64,000 nt of DNA. Source: Halorussus limi. GTDB lineage: Archaea > Halobacteriota > Halobacteria > Halobacteriales > Haladaptataceae. The stretch spans positions 1,364,001-1,428,000 of the forward strand of contig NZ_CP096659.1 of the NCBI RefSeq assembly GCF_023238205.1. Direction: 5' to 3'. The stretch's first letter is position 1; each line of letters starts with the position of its first letter. Below the pieces are notes generated by a model, which was given only the letters and a program-made list of their open reading frames with translations, did no database searches and had not been told where the DNA came from. The position numbers were made by a program, and so were the translations under genes. Shown here piece after piece: positions 39,667 through 49,087 of this stretch.

Positions 39667-40724
39667 GCGTACCAAAGACGGAAGGAACCTCGAACTACGA
39701 ATACGTCACCGCTCGGGTACAGGCCCGGCGAGCGGCGCTGTTCGACGACGAGGATTACCGAAAGCTCATTCGGATGGGTCCCGGCGAGATCGCCCGCTAC
39801 ATGGAGGAGACCGAGTACGAGAGCGAAGTCAACGCGCTCGGCTCCCGATACGACGGCGTGGACCTCATCGAACACGCCCTCAACCGAAATCTCGCCAAGC
39901 ACTTCAACGACCTGCTCCGGTGGGCCGACGGGGAGTTGTACGAGTTCGTCGCACGATACCTCCGGAAGTTCGACGCGTGGAACATCAAGACGGTCGTTCG
40001 GGGAATCTACTCGGACGCAGACAGCGAGGCCGTTGAGGAGGACCTCATCTACGCCGGTGAGTTCGACCGGCAGTTCCTCGAACGACTGGTCGAAGCGGCG
40101 TCCATCGAAGACGCAGTCGAGATGCTCGACAACACGCGCTACGGCGATGCGCTCGCCGAGGCGTACGAGGACTACGACGCGACCGGCGTGCTGATTCCGC
40201 TGGAGAACGCGGTCGACCGCACGTACTACGAGGGCCTCATGAGCGGGGTCACGGAGACGGACAACCGCGCGACCCAGTTGTACGTCGAGTTCCTGCAGGC
40301 CGAAATCGACTTCCGGAACGCGCGCAACGCGCTCCGCATCGCGCGCAGCGGTGCGGACCTCGACCCCGCGGACTACTTCATCGAAGGCGGCGAACTGTTC
40401 CGCGCGTCGGAGCTATCGCAACTCTCCTCGGGCGTGGACGAACTCGTCACGTTCATCCGCGACAGCACGTACGGCGAGGACCTCTCGGCGGCGCTCGACG
40501 AACTGGAGCGGGCCGACAGCCTCATCGGCTTCGAGCACGCTCTAGACGCTGCACTGCTGGAGTACTCCGACCACCTCTCGCACGTCTTCCCGCTGTCGAT
40601 CTGTCCGGTGCTGGCCTACGTGCTGGCCAAGGAGCGGGAAGTCGACAACATCCGCGCCATCGCTCGCGGCCGCGAGGCCGGACTGAGCGAGGACGAAATC
40701 GAGAACGAACTGGTGATTCTATGA
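39663..40724 (+). CDS. atpC: A-type ATP synthase subunit C
   Basis: 353 residues. The funnel-shaped adaptor (equivalent to V-ATPase d) joining the central stalk to the c-ring. Starts NYEYVTARVQARRAALFDDE and ends with the family signature PLSICPVLAYVLAKEREVDN, then IRAIARGREAGLSEDEIENE. Helical throughout with no membrane span. ATGA overlaps with atpE and atpF show translational coupling. Confidence 0.95.
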   Translation: MSVPKTEGTSNYEYVTARVQARRAALFDDEDYRKLIRMGPGEIARYMEETEYESEVNALGSRYDGVDLIEHALNRNLAKHFNDLLRWADGELYEFVARYLRKFDAWNIKTVVRGIYSDADSEAVEEDLIYAGEFDRQFLERLVEAASIEDAVEMLDNTRYGDALAEAYEDYDATGVLIPLENAVDRTYYEGLMSGVTETDNRATQLYVEFLQAEIDFRNARNALRIARSGADLDPADYFIEGGELFRASELSQLSSGVDELVTFIRDSTYGEDLSAALDELERADSLIGFEHALDAALLEYSDHLSHVFPLSICPVLAYVLAKEREVDNIRAIARGREAGLSEDEIENELVIL

Positions 40725-41062
40725 GCCAGGAAATCGCCGTCGTCGGCAGTCCGGAGTTCACCACCGGGTTCCGCCTCGCCGGCGTCCGGAAGTTCGAGAA
40801 CGTCCCGGAAGACGAGAAGGAGACGGAACTCGACGACGCGGTCTCCCGCGTTCTCGACGACGACGAGGTCGGCATCGTCGTGATGCACGACGAGGACCTC
40901 GACTACCTGTCCCGGAAGGTCCGACAGGAGGTCGAGACGAGCGTCGAACCGACGATGGTCTCCATCGGCGGCGGCGCGGGGAGCGGCGGACTGCGCGACA
41001 AGATAAAGCGTGCAATCGGTATCGACCTTATGGACGAAGACGAACAAGGTGACAACGAATGA
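40721..41062 (+). CDS. atpF: A-type ATP synthase subunit F
   Basis: 113 residues. Central-stalk subunit with the CheY-like fold: [20 protein letters not shown], then [19 protein letters not shown] and [20 protein letters not shown]. An acidic tail of about 10 residues follows. Four-nt overlaps with atpC and atpA. Confidence 0.95.
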   Translation: MSQEIAVVGSPEFTTGFRLAGVRKFENVPEDEKETELDDAVSRVLDDDEVGIVVMHDEDLDYLSRKVRQEVETSVEPTMVSIGGGAGSGGLRDKIKRAIGIDLMDEDEQGDNE

Positions 41063-42825
41063 GCCAAGCAACTGAAACCGACACCGTTCGAGAGGACGGC
41101 GTCATCGAGAGCGTAAGTGGACCGGTCGTGACCGCCACTGACCTCGACGCCCGGATGAACGACGTGGTGTACGTCGGCGAAGAAGGGCTGATGGGCGAGG
41201 TCATCGAGATCGAAGGGAACCTGACGACGATTCAGGTCTACGAGGAGACCTCGAACGTCGCGCCGGGCGAACCGGTCGAGAACACGGGCGAACCCCTGTC
41301 CGTCGACCTGGGTCCCGGCATGCTGGACTCCATCTACGACGGCGTCCAGCGCCCCCTGACGGTCCTCGAGGACAAGATGGGCGCGTTCCTCGACCGCGGT
41401 GTGGACGCACCCGGTATCGACCTCGAGAAGATGTGGGAGTTCACGCCCGAGGTCGAACCCGGCGACCACGTCGAACCCGGCGACATCCTCGGCATCGTGC
41501 CCGAGACCGAGAGCATCGACCACAAAGTGATGGTCCCGCCCGACTCCGAGGGCGGCGAAGTCGTCAACGTCAAGAGCGGCGACCACAACGTCGAGGAGAC
41601 CATCGTCGAACTCGACAACGGCGAAGAGATTTCGATGCGCCAGGAGTGGCCGGTCCGCGAGGCCCGGCCCTCCGCAGACAAGAAGACGCCCCGTACGCCG
41701 CTCGTGACGGGCCAGCGCGTGCAGGACGGCCTGTTCCCGCTGGCGAAGGGCGGAACCGCGGCGATTCCGGGACCGTTCGGTTCCGGCAAGACCGTGACCC
41801 AGCAGCAACTCGCGAAGTGGGCCGACGCCGACATCGTCGTCTACATCGGTTGCGGCGAGCGCGGTAACGAGATGACCGAGGTCATCGACGACTTCCCGCA
41901 ACTGGAGGACCCGGTCACCGGGAAGCCGCTGATGTCCCGGACCTGCCTCATCGCCAACACGTCGAACATGCCGGTCGCGGCGCGCGAATCCTGCGTGTAC
42001 ACGGGCATCACCATCGCGGAGTTCTACCGCGACATGGGGTACGACGTCGCACTGATGGCCGACTCCACCTCGCGGTGGGCCGAGGCCATGCGCGAGATTT
42101 CCTCGCGCCTCGAAGAGATGCCCGGCGAAGAGGGCTACCCCGCCTACCTCGCCGCGCGCCTCTCGGAGTTCTACGAGCGCGCCGGTTACTTCGACAACAT
42201 CAACGACACCGAGGGTTCGGTGACTGTGGTCGGCGCAGTCTCGCCGCCGGGCGGTGACTTCTCGGAACCCGTCACCCAGAACACCCTGCGTATCGTCAAG
42301 ACCTTCTGGGCGCTCGACGCGGACCTCGCCGAGCGTCGTCACTTCCCGTCGATCAACTGGAACGAGTCGTACTCGCTGTACAAGGAACAGCTCGACCCGT
42401 GGTTCGAAGAGAACGTCGCCGAGGACTGGCCCGAACAGCGCCAGTGGGCGGTCGACGTGCTCGACGAGGAGGACGAACTGCAGGAAATCGTCCAGCTCGT
42501 CGGCAAGGACGCGCTGCCGGAGGACCAGCAGCTCACGCTCGAAGTCGCGCGGTACATCCGCGAGGCGTTCCTCCAGCAGAACGCGCTTCACGACGTGGAC
42601 ACCAACTGTCCGCCCGAGAAGTCCTACCTCATCATGGGCGCGATTCGGACGTACAACGACGAGGCGTTCGAGGCCCTCGACGCTGGCGTTCCGGTCGAAG
42701 AGATCACCGACATCGACGCCGCGCCTCGGCTGAACCGCATCGCGACGACTCCCGACGACGAAGCCGACGAGTTCGTCGCCGACCTCGAAGACGACATCAA
42801 AGAACAGCTCCGAGAGCTCTACTAG
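41059..42825 (+). CDS. atpA: A-type ATP synthase catalytic subunit A
   Basis: 588 residues. Carries the catalytic nucleotide site: P-loop [17 protein letters not shown] near residues 235-250, Walker B region [20 protein letters not shown], and the extra homologous insertion domain specific to A/V-type catalytic subunits (about residues 115-190). [20 protein letters not shown] follows. No intein is present, although atpA is a known intein site in some archaea. Starts in a 4-nt overlap with atpF, ends 4 nt before atpB. Confidence 0.98.
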   Translation: MSQATETDTVREDGVIESVSGPVVTATDLDARMNDVVYVGEEGLMGEVIEIEGNLTTIQVYEETSNVAPGEPVENTGEPLSVDLGPGMLDSIYDGVQRPLTVLEDKMGAFLDRGVDAPGIDLEKMWEFTPEVEPGDHVEPGDILGIVPETESIDHKVMVPPDSEGGEVVNVKSGDHNVEETIVELDNGEEISMRQEWPVREARPSADKKTPRTPLVTGQRVQDGLFPLAKGGTAAIPGPFGSGKTVTQQQLAKWADADIVVYIGCGERGNEMTEVIDDFPQLEDPVTGKPLMSRTCLIANTSNMPVAARESCVYTGITIAEFYRDMGYDVALMADSTSRWAEAMREISSRLEEMPGEEGYPAYLAARLSEFYERAGYFDNINDTEGSVTVVGAVSPPGGDFSEPVTQNTLRIVKTFWALDADLAERRHFPSINWNESYSLYKEQLDPWFEENVAEDWPEQRQWAVDVLDEEDELQEIVQLVGKDALPEDQQLTLEVARYIREAFLQQNALHDVDTNCPPEKSYLIMGAIRTYNDEAFEALDAGVPVEEITDIDAAPRLNRIATTPDDEADEFVADLEDDIKEQLRELY

Positions 42826-42829
42826 AACG

Positions 42830-44245
42830 ATGAAAGAGTACCAAACCATCACGGAAATCAGCGGTCCGCTGGTGTTCGCCGAGGTAGACGAACCTATCGG
42901 ATACGACGAGATCGTCGAAATCGAGACGCCGAACGGCGACACCAAGCGAGGACAGGTCCTCGAATCGAGCGACGGACTCGTCTCGATTCAGGTGTTCGAG
43001 GGGACCGAAGGTATCGACACCAAGAGTTCGGTCCGGTTCCTGGGCGAGACGATGAAGATGCCCGTCACCGAGGACCTCCTCGGTCGCGTCCTCGACGGTT
43101 CCGGCAACCCCATCGACGGCGGCCCGGAAATCGTCCCGGACCGGCGTGACGACATCGTCGGCGCGGCCATCAACCCGACCGCCCGCGAGTACCCCGAGGA
43201 GTTCATCCAGACCGGCGTCTCCGCCATCGACGGCATGAACACGCTGGTCCGCGGTCAGAAGCTCCCCATCTTCTCCGGGTCCGGGCTTCCGCACAACGAA
43301 CTCGCGCTCCAGATCGCGCGACAGGCGACCGTGCCGGAGGAAGACGAGGCGAGCGAGGACGACGACGGCTCCGAGTTCGCAGTGGTCTTCGGGGCGATGG
43401 GCATCACGGCCGAGGAGGCCAACGAGTTCATGGAGGACTTCGAGCGGACGGGCGCGCTCGAGCGCTCGGTCGTCTTCATGAACCTCGCGGACGACCCCGC
43501 CGTCGAGCGGACGGTCACGCCGCGCCTCGCGCTGACCACCGCGGAGTACCTCGCGTTCGACAAGGGCTACCACGTTCTGGTCATCCTCACGGACATGACC
43601 AACTACTGTGAGGCCCTGCGCGAAATCGGTGCGGCCCGCGAAGAGGTGCCGGGCCGACGCGGATACCCCGGGTACATGTACACCGACCTCGCGCAACTCT
43701 ACGAGCGCGCAGGTCGTATCGAGGGCCGGGCCGGCTCCGTCACCCAGATTCCCATCCTCACGATGCCGGGCGACGACGACACCCACCCGATTCCGGACCT
43801 GACCGGTTACATCACCGAGGGACAGATCTACATCGACCGCGGCCTCAACAGTCAGGGCATTCAGCCGCCGATCAACGTCTCGCCGAGCCTGTCGCGGCTG
43901 ATGGACGACGGTATCGGCGAAGGGTTCACCCGCGAGGACCACGGCGACGTCGCCGACCAGCTGTTCGCCGCGTACGCGGAGGGGAAGGACCTGCGCGACC
44001 TCGTGAACATCGTCGGCCGCGAGGCCCTGAGCGAGCGCGACAACAAGTACCTCGACTTCGCCGACCGATTCGAGACGGACTTCGTCGACCAGGGCTTCGA
44101 CACGAACCGCGACATCGACGAGACCCTCGACATCGGCTGGGACCTCCTGAGCATGCTGCCGAAGGAGGCGCTCAACCGTATCGACGAGGAGCTCATCGAG
44201 AAGTACTACCACGCCGAAGAAGCCGAAGAAGTCGCGGCGGACTGA
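42830..44245 (+). CDS. atpB: A-type ATP synthase subunit B
   Basis: 471 residues. Non-catalytic head subunit; the P-loop position reads [20 protein letters not shown], lacking the GKT of subunit A as usual. [40 protein letters not shown] and the terminal [13 protein letters not shown] are conserved. An acidic insert ([14 protein letters not shown]) lies after the P-loop-like region. Followed by T-tracts at 44264-44273, which probably end the main transcript. Confidence 0.98.
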   Translation: MKEYQTITEISGPLVFAEVDEPIGYDEIVEIETPNGDTKRGQVLESSDGLVSIQVFEGTEGIDTKSSVRFLGETMKMPVTEDLLGRVLDGSGNPIDGGPEIVPDRRDDIVGAAINPTAREYPEEFIQTGVSAIDGMNTLVRGQKLPIFSGSGLPHNELALQIARQATVPEEDEASEDDDGSEFAVVFGAMGITAEEANEFMEDFERTGALERSVVFMNLADDPAVERTVTPRLALTTAEYLAFDKGYHVLVILTDMTNYCEALREIGAAREEVPGRRGYPGYMYTDLAQLYERAGRIEGRAGSVTQIPILTMPGDDDTHPIPDLTGYITEGQIYIDRGLNSQGIQPPINVSPSLSRLMDDGIGEGFTREDHGDVADQLFAAYAEGKDLRDLVNIVGREALSERDNKYLDFADRFETDFVDQGFDTNRDIDETLDIGWDLLSMLPKEALNRIDEELIEKYYHAEEAEEVAAD

Positions 44246-44263
44246 CGACGCTCGGGTTTCGGA

Positions 44264-44273
44264 TTTTCTTTTT
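44264..44273 (+). terminator. T-tract after atpB
   Basis: TTTTCTTTTT 18 nt downstream of the atpB stop, the longest T-rich run in this part of the window; expected to terminate the atpH-B transcript. Confidence 0.6.
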
Positions 44274-44404
44274 CCGACGGCGCCTCCGAACGCAGAGTGG
44301 CGACGCTCGACGCGCCGGTCGCCCTATTGTTTGGAAGATGAGACGATAACCTCGGCATACGACCGGCGTTTCGGTAGTTAGCGTCCGCTCGACCGACCCA
44401 GACT

Positions 44405-44412
44405 GTAAAAGG
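44405..44412 (+). promoter_or_regulatory. Promoter of atpD
   Basis: GTAAAAGG lies 33-40 nt before the atpD ATG at 44445, in the 199-nt gap after the atpB T-tract. It implies atpD is transcribed separately. Confidence 0.5.
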
Positions 44413-44444
44413 TTAACCCCTTCGAGCCACAAACTCCCCCTAAG

Positions 44445-45143
44445 ATGGCCAAGGACGTCAAACCCACTCGGAAGAACTTGATGCAGATCGAAGATCGCAT
44501 CCAGCTCTCCGAGCGGGGTCACGACACGCTGGAGAAGAAGCGTGACGGTCTCATCATGGAGTTCATGGACATCCTCGACCAGGCGCAGGACGTGCGCTCG
44601 GGCCTCGAAGATGACTACGAACTCGCCCAGCAGAAGATCAACATGGCTCGCGCGATGGAGGGCGACGTGGCCGTCCGCGGCGCGGCGGCCGCGCTCAAGG
44701 AGCACCCCGAAATCACCACCGAGTCGAAGAACATCATGGGCGTCGTCGTCCCTCAGATCGAGTCCTCGAAGGTCCGGAAGGGTCTGGACGAGCGAGGATA
44801 CGGCGTCCTCGGGACCAGTGCGCGCATCGACGAGGCCGCCGAGGCCTACGAGGAACTGCTCGAGAGCATCATCCTCGCCGCGGAGGTCGAGACCGCGATG
44901 AAGAAGATGCTGACCGAAATCGAGACCACCAAGCGCCGCGTCAACGCGCTGGAGTTCAAGCTTCTACCCGAACTCAAGGAGAACCAGGAGTACATCGAGC
45001 AGAAACTCGAAGAGCAGGAGCGCGAGGAGATATTCCGGCTCAAGAAGATCAAGGCCAAGAAAGAGCAAGAGGAGAAAGAAGAGCGCGAGGCCGCCGCGGC
45101 CGAGGCCGAGGAAGCCGCCGAAACTGTCACCGCCGACGACTGA
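44445..45143 (+). CDS. atpD: A-type ATP synthase subunit D
   Basis: 232 residues. Central rotor shaft, a long antiparallel helical pair: [20 protein letters not shown] at the N-terminus and [20 protein letters not shown] near the C-terminus are family signatures. A charged, Ala/Glu-rich tail ([17 protein letters not shown]) extends beyond the usual end. Separated from atpB by 199 nt with its own promoter. Confidence 0.96.
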   Translation: MAKDVKPTRKNLMQIEDRIQLSERGHDTLEKKRDGLIMEFMDILDQAQDVRSGLEDDYELAQQKINMARAMEGDVAVRGAAAALKEHPEITTESKNIMGVVVPQIESSKVRKGLDERGYGVLGTSARIDEAAEAYEELLESIILAAEVETAMKKMLTEIETTKRRVNALEFKLLPELKENQEYIEQKLEEQEREEIFRLKKIKAKKEQEEKEEREAAAAEAEEAAETVTADD

Positions 45144-45216
45144 CCGGTTCTCTTTCCGTTTCCGACGCTCGTTTCGCTCCACCTACGCTTTTGACCGCTC
45201 GCGTCTACCCTCCGGT

Positions 45217-45612
45217 ATGACCTGTTCCGCGTGCGGGAGCGAGCAGTTACGGTTCGCCGTTCCGGCCGACCTCCGCGAGTATCTGCCCGACGCGAGCGAG
45301 CGCGTCGCCGTCTGTACGCGCTGTCTGGCGCTCGAACCGACCGACGACGAGGCCCCGGACTCGCCCGATTTCTCGGCTATCAGCGACGCCTTCCCCGACG
45401 GCGACGCCGGCGTCGCGATGGCGCTCGCGGTCGGTCTCCTCGACTCGCTGGCGCTCTACCGGAGCGAAATCGCGGCCCTGCTGGAGCGTGTCGAACGCGG
45501 CGGCGCGGACCCGCTACTCGTGTTGAACCGACTCGGCGCGGACGCGCGACTCGACCCTCACTTCGACGTGGCCCGCCGGGAGACGCAGGTCGAGCAACTG
45601 TTGTACGACTGA
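45217..45612 (+). CDS. Small zinc-ribbon protein (DUF6276-like)
   Basis: 131 residues. Two CxxC knuckles at the N-terminus (TCSACGSEQ, then VCTRCLALE) can bind one zinc; the rest is helical (GVAMALAVGLLDSLALYRSE, GADPLLVLNRLGADARLD). This matches a short haloarchaeal family usually labelled DUF6276. It starts 74 nt after atpD on the same strand, so it may be read through from atpD, but a TATA-like CTTTTGA is also present upstream. Function unknown. Confidence 0.8.
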   Translation: MTCSACGSEQLRFAVPADLREYLPDASERVAVCTRCLALEPTDDEAPDSPDFSAISDAFPDGDAGVAMALAVGLLDSLALYRSEIAALLERVERGGADPLLVLNRLGADARLDPHFDVARRETQVEQLLYD

Positions 45613-45689
45613 CCCGCCGTCGCGACGACGGTAGCCGACCGCGAGGCGGCCAACGCCGTTATACTCGTCCGGGCCGTGTCTCCGACGAC

Positions 45690-45899
45690 ATGCCCCATCC
45701 CGTGTTCAACCGCGAGACGCTGCTGGACATCTCGGTGAACATCATCCCGCTGTTCATCCTGTTGTTCTTCACGGTGTTCCTCCTGTTCTTCTCGCCGTGG
45801 CCGGACAACCTGTTCCTCCAGACCATCGCGCTCGGACTGCACGTCATCCCGTTCGTCCTCCTCGCCCTCCTGACGTATTTCGCGGCCTACTACATCTGA
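45690..45899 (+). CDS. 69-residue membrane protein (DUF6684-like)
   Basis: ATG 45690 with TATA-like TTATAC at 45659-45664, 26-31 nt upstream. Two transmembrane segments: ISVNIIPLFILLFFTVFLLF and TIALGLHVIPFVLLALLTYF, joined by a short SPWPDN loop. Small two-span proteins of this look are common near oxidase or ATP synthase genes in haloarchaea, but no function is established. Confidence 0.8.
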   Translation: MPHPVFNRETLLDISVNIIPLFILLFFTVFLLFFSPWPDNLFLQTIALGLHVIPFVLLALLTYFAAYYI

Positions 45900-45947
45900 G
45901 GCTTCGGGCGAGTCGGGGAGAGAATCCTCACCGCGGCGCTTGCCGTC

Positions 45948-45966
45948 AGTTTCACTTTCGCTCCGG
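45948..45966 (+). promoter_or_regulatory. Shared promoter element AGTTTCACTTTCGCTCCGG
   Basis: Lies 41 nt before the ATG at 46007. A copy differing by one base is found 42 nt before the rpa3 ATG (52463-52481). The element sits just upstream of the TATA region in both cases, suggesting a bound factor or a conserved haloarchaeal upstream promoter element. Confidence 0.5.
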
Positions 45967-46006
45967 ACGGCTCACATTCATACCTGTCGGCGGACAACTC
46001 CCTGAT

Positions 46007-46186
46007 ATGATAGCCCAGTTCGCCCGCGGAGAACGGACGGCCGACGACACCGACAGGACGGTACTCGACGTCTCGGGCGTCGAGACCGACCGCGTGAACG
46101 AGTACGTCGGCGAGTGGTTCCCGGACGTGGCCGACGTTCACCTCGAACGCAAGGGCGGCAAGACGTTCCTCGTCGCCGGCGAGTGA
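46007..46186 (+). CDS. 59-residue acidic protein of unknown function
   Basis: ATG 46007. Sequence opens MIAQFARGERTADDTDRTVL and continues DVSGVETDRVNEYVGEWFPD, ending in a basic strand (HLERKGGKTFLVAGE). The alternation of strands and one helix suggests a small alpha/beta fold. It has a shared upstream promoter element also found at rpa3. No recognised family. Confidence 0.7.
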   Translation: MIAQFARGERTADDTDRTVLDVSGVETDRVNEYVGEWFPDVADVHLERKGGKTFLVAGE

Positions 46187-46276
46187 CTTCCGGCCCGACG
46201 GAGTGAAGCAAACGGTTGAAAGGGGAGGTTGGGCCGGTACGTAAAGGTTTAGGTAGACCGGCCAGTACCCACATCC

Positions 46277-46747
46277 ATGCCGGACTGTCCACTCGCCGAA
46301 GAGTGCCCGAGTTTTCAGGAACGTATCGAAGGAATGGGTTGTCAACACTACGGCGACCGCGGCGGGGCCGAGTGGTGTCAACACTACAGCCAACCGATTT
46401 CGGAACTCAAGACCGCGCCCGTCCAACCGGGCGAGGAAGTCGTCGTGGACGTGGAGGACATCCACGAGAGCGGCGCCGGCGTGGGTCGCACCGACGACGG
46501 GTTCATCGTCATGGTCGACGGCGTCCTGCCCGAGGCCCGCGCGAAGGTCCGCGTCACGAACGTCCACGGCAACCACGCGGAGGGCGAGGAAGTCGAACGC
46601 CTGCCGATGGACGACGACGTCGAAACCGACGAGATCGAGACTGACGCCGAGTCGGCCGACGGCTCCGACGACGACGACGACGGCGGCACCGACGACGGGC
46701 CGACGCGGCCGGAACTCGGAAGCCGCGACAACTTCTGGGGGAGCTAA
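46277..46747 (+). CDS. TRAM domain protein with N-terminal Cys cluster
   Basis: 156 residues. Residues 1-38 hold four Cys and two His (PDCPLAEECPSF, GCQHYG, WCQHYS), a possible metal site. Residues about 50-110 are a TRAM domain: GEEVVVDVEDIHESGAGVGR, TDDGFIVMVDGVLPEARAKV and RVTNVHGNHAEGEEVE. The tail is a disordered acidic stretch ending SRDNFWGS. TRAM proteins bind RNA and are thought to act as archaeal RNA chaperones; that role is from the family, not shown here. Confidence 0.9.
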   Translation: MPDCPLAEECPSFQERIEGMGCQHYGDRGGAEWCQHYSQPISELKTAPVQPGEEVVVDVEDIHESGAGVGRTDDGFIVMVDGVLPEARAKVRVTNVHGNHAEGEEVERLPMDDDVETDEIETDAESADGSDDDDDGGTDDGPTRPELGSRDNFWGS

Positions 46748-46910
46748 CTGCGGGGTCGGCGGCCAGCAGCGGCGGGGTGGACAGTCCCAACAACGCGTCT
46801 CCGCTGCGGTTCGGCGGCCGGTCGTTTCTCCGATTGCCGGGCACTCGTCGCGGCGAGTTCCGAGCGGTCGTCGCCGCGGGTTTTTTCCTGCCGAGCGCGT
46901 ACCCACGACC

Positions 46911-46964
46911 ATGAGCGCACGCCACTCGGAAATCGGTCCGCCGCCAGCGGGTGATACCCCGTGA
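46911..46964 (+). CDS. Possible 17-residue upstream ORF of the Tfx gene
   Basis: ATG 46911 to TGA 46962-46964, overlapping the GTG start of the Tfx-family gene (GTGA). The peptide reads MSARHSEIGPPPAGDTP. A T-rich GTTTTTTCC lies about 30 nt upstream. It could couple translation of the GTG-started gene; no other support. Confidence 0.25.
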   Translation: MSARHSEIGPPPAGDTP

Positions 46965-47443
46965 GCGAGGAGTACGACGTGGACGAGATTCTCGACCGCG
47001 CGGGGTTCGACGCCGAGACCAGCGTCTTGACTCGCAGACAGGCCGAAGTGCTGGCGCTGCGCGAGCGCGGGGTCGCGCAGGCGACCATCGCCGACCGACT
47101 CGGCACCTCGCGCGCCAACGTCTCCAGCGTCGAAGCCAGCGCCCGCGAGAACGTCCGGAAGTCGCGCGAGACGGTCGCGTTCGCCGAGGCGCTCCGCGCT
47201 CCGGTCCGGGTCGTGGTCGAGACGGGAACCGACCTCTACGACGTTCCCTCGCGCGTCTACGACGCCTGCGACGAGGCGGGCGTGAAGGTCAACCACGCCG
47301 CGCCCGAACTGATGAAGCGCGTGAGCGACGAGGCCGGAGACGCCGTGTCGGGCCGCGAGGTCCACGAGGACCTGCTTATCGGCGTCACGACCGACGGCGC
47401 GGTGACGGTCCGGAAATCGCGGGAAGTCAGCCGAGAGGCGTGA
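46961..47443 (+). CDS. tfx: Tfx-family DNA-binding protein
   Basis: 160 residues from GTG 46961. An N-terminal sigma-like HTH (TSVLTRRQAEVLALRERGVA, QATIADRLGTSRANVSSVEA) is followed by the Tfx C-terminal domain (VVETGTDLYDVPSRVYDACD, EVHEDLLIGVTTDGAVTVRK). Tfx was described as a regulator of a molybdenum formylmethanofuran dehydrogenase in methanogens; haloarchaea lack that pathway, so the target here must differ. The start is fixed by the GTGA overlap with a possible mini-ORF. Confidence 0.9.
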   Translation: MSEEYDVDEILDRAGFDAETSVLTRRQAEVLALRERGVAQATIADRLGTSRANVSSVEASARENVRKSRETVAFAEALRAPVRVVVETGTDLYDVPSRVYDACDEAGVKVNHAAPELMKRVSDEAGDAVSGREVHEDLLIGVTTDGAVTVRKSREVSREA

Positions 47444-47538
47444 TCAGCGGTCAGTTCTGCGCCTGTAGCGCTGTTCCATACCCTTCCAGCGGTCGGCCCC
47501 GCCGGTCTACTTCTCGCCTGCCGTTCACCGTGTGATTG

Positions 47539-47582
47539 GTTACGTAACGTCCCCAACGCCTAATGTAACGCAACTACGTAAC
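47539..47582 (+). promoter_or_regulatory. Cluster of GTAAC sites upstream of a winged-helix gene
   Basis: A perfect 10-bp palindrome GTTACGTAAC (47539-47548) is followed by GTAAC at 47565-47569 and TACGTAAC at 47575-47582, ending 7 nt before the ATG at 47590. A TATA-like TAATGTA lies between. The density suggests an operator region for the encoded regulator. Confidence 0.5.
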
Positions 47583-47589
47583 ATCTGGC

Positions 47590-48129
47590 ATGGAAAACGA
47601 TACGGAAACTCCCGGTGCAGCGGAACCGCCCGGCGACGAGGCGTTGCGGACGAGCGGTCACGTCGAGCGCACCATCCTCCACCACATGACGGGCGAGGAC
47701 CCCGAGCGCTCCGCGCCGACGACCGTCAGCGGCGTGCTGGACGACGTGGCGGCGGTCATCGAACGCGGAGACTACGCCAACATCGGCCCGAAAGGGGCCG
47801 CCGGCGCGACCGTCAGGAAGTCGACGATACGACGGACCTTCTCGCAACTCGCGGAGAAAGGTCTCGTCCGGCGCGTAGAGGACCTCGCGGCGTCGGAACT
47901 GCGCGACTCCCGATTCGACTTGGGACCGCTCGACGCCGACGGCGCGGCAGAGGTCCCGGCGGCCTACGCCCGAACGTCGGACGACGCCCGCGTGACCGAC
48001 TGGGTCCTCACCGACGAGGGCCGCCGCGAGGTCGAGCGTCTCGACGCGCGCTACGCCGCCGAACTGGACGAACTCGCGGCCCGATACGGCCGTCCCCGCG
48101 GCGAGACGACCGACCGCGTCGACGCGTAA
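47590..48129 (+). CDS. Winged-helix transcriptional regulator
   Basis: 179 residues. Residues about 18-100 read as a winged helix (SGHVERTILHHMTGEDPERS, KSTIRRTFSQLAEKGLVRRV) and the C-terminus has a second regulator-like part (VTDWVLTDEGRREVERLDAR). A short central variable segment of about 35 residues has no recognised fold. GTAAC-type sites flank the gene on both sides, four more lying at 48125-48200. No effector domain seen; target unknown beyond likely self-control. Confidence 0.78.
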   Translation: MENDTETPGAAEPPGDEALRTSGHVERTILHHMTGEDPERSAPTTVSGVLDDVAAVIERGDYANIGPKGAAGATVRKSTIRRTFSQLAEKGLVRRVEDLAASELRDSRFDLGPLDADGAAEVPAAYARTSDDARVTDWVLTDEGRREVERLDARYAAELDELAARYGRPRGETTDRVDA

Positions 48130-48200
48130 CGACGGCCGTTCTCGACCCGTAACGACAGCACTCTCGACGGTTACGGAGGTTGTTCTCGTCACGTTACGGC
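48125..48200. promoter_or_regulatory. Second cluster of CGTAAC/GTTACG sites
   Basis: CGTAACGAC at 48125-48133 (spanning the stop codon) and again at 48148-48156, then GGTTACGG at 48169-48176 and CGTTACGGC at 48192-48200. Two direct copies followed by two inverted copies in 76 bp, upstream of the SDR gene at 48299. Same core as the sites before the winged-helix gene. Confidence 0.45.
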
Positions 48201-48298
48201 GGTGACGCGAGACGGGACGTTCCCGAGGACGGAAGCGCGGCGCGGCGCAGATAGCCGCCACCCCGAGACCTTTTACCGCGGCCTCCGAACCACCGGAC

Positions 48299-49084
48299 AT
48301 GGACCTCGGATTAGACGGTAACTCGGCACTGGTAACGGCGAGTTCGAGCGGTCTCGGTCGGGCCTCCGCGAAGGCGCTCGCGGCCGAAGGCGCGAACGTC
48401 GCGCTCTGTGCCCGCGGCGAGGAGCAGTTGGAGGACGCCAGAGCGGAGATAGACGCGGCGGGCGACGGCGACGTGGTCGCGGTCCCGACCGACATCACCG
48501 ACCCCGACGAAATCGAGGCGCTGGTCGACGCCACCGTCGAGGAGTTCGGCGGTCTCGACCACGTCGTCACCTCGGCGGGCGGTCCCCCGAGCGGGCCGTT
48601 CCTCGACACGACCGAGCGCGACTGGTACGAGGCCTACGACCTGCTCGTGATGAGTGCCGTCTGGTTGACGAAGGCCGCCCACCCGCACCTCGCGGAGAGC
48701 GACGCGGGCACCGTGGTCAACGTCACCTCCACCAGCGTCCGGGAGGCCATCGACGGTCTCGTCCTCTCGAACGCGGTCCGTCGCGGCGTCATCGGCCTGA
48801 TGAAGACCCAGGCCCGCGAGTTCGCGCCCGAGATTCGGGTGAACGCGGTCCTCCCCGGCGCTCACGAGACCCCGCGGATTCAGGAACTCGTGGAGGCCGC
48901 GGTCGAACGCGGCGAGTACGACACCTACGACGAGGGGCTGGCCTCGTGGGCCGACGACATCCCGCTGGACCGCGTGGGCCAACCCCGCGAACTCGGGGAC
49001 ACCGTGGCCTTCCTCTCCAGCGAACGCGCGAGTTTCGTCAACGGCGCGGCCGTGCCCGTGGACGGCGGCCGACTCCGAAGCTGA
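48299..49084 (+). CDS. SDR-family oxidoreductase lacking the usual Tyr-Lys pair
   Basis: 261 residues. Classical Rossmann start NSALVTASSSGLGRASAKAL, TDITDPDEIEALVDATVEEF, VTSAGGPPSG and the late VNGAAVPVDGG. Ser is kept in VVNVTSTSVREAIDG, but the following helix reads LVLSNAVRRGVIGLMKTQAR, where the canonical YxxxK has no Tyr at its expected place. Some FabG-like SDRs share this LSN.VR form, so it may be a distinct subgroup rather than a dead enzyme. Starts 170 nt after the regulator gene; the dph6-like gene follows after 3 nt as an operon. Confidence 0.85.
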   Translation: MDLGLDGNSALVTASSSGLGRASAKALAAEGANVALCARGEEQLEDARAEIDAAGDGDVVAVPTDITDPDEIEALVDATVEEFGGLDHVVTSAGGPPSGPFLDTTERDWYEAYDLLVMSAVWLTKAAHPHLAESDAGTVVNVTSTSVREAIDGLVLSNAVRRGVIGLMKTQAREFAPEIRVNAVLPGAHETPRIQELVEAAVERGEYDTYDEGLASWADDIPLDRVGQPRELGDTVAFLSSERASFVNGAAVPVDGGRLRS

Positions 49085-49087
49085 ACC

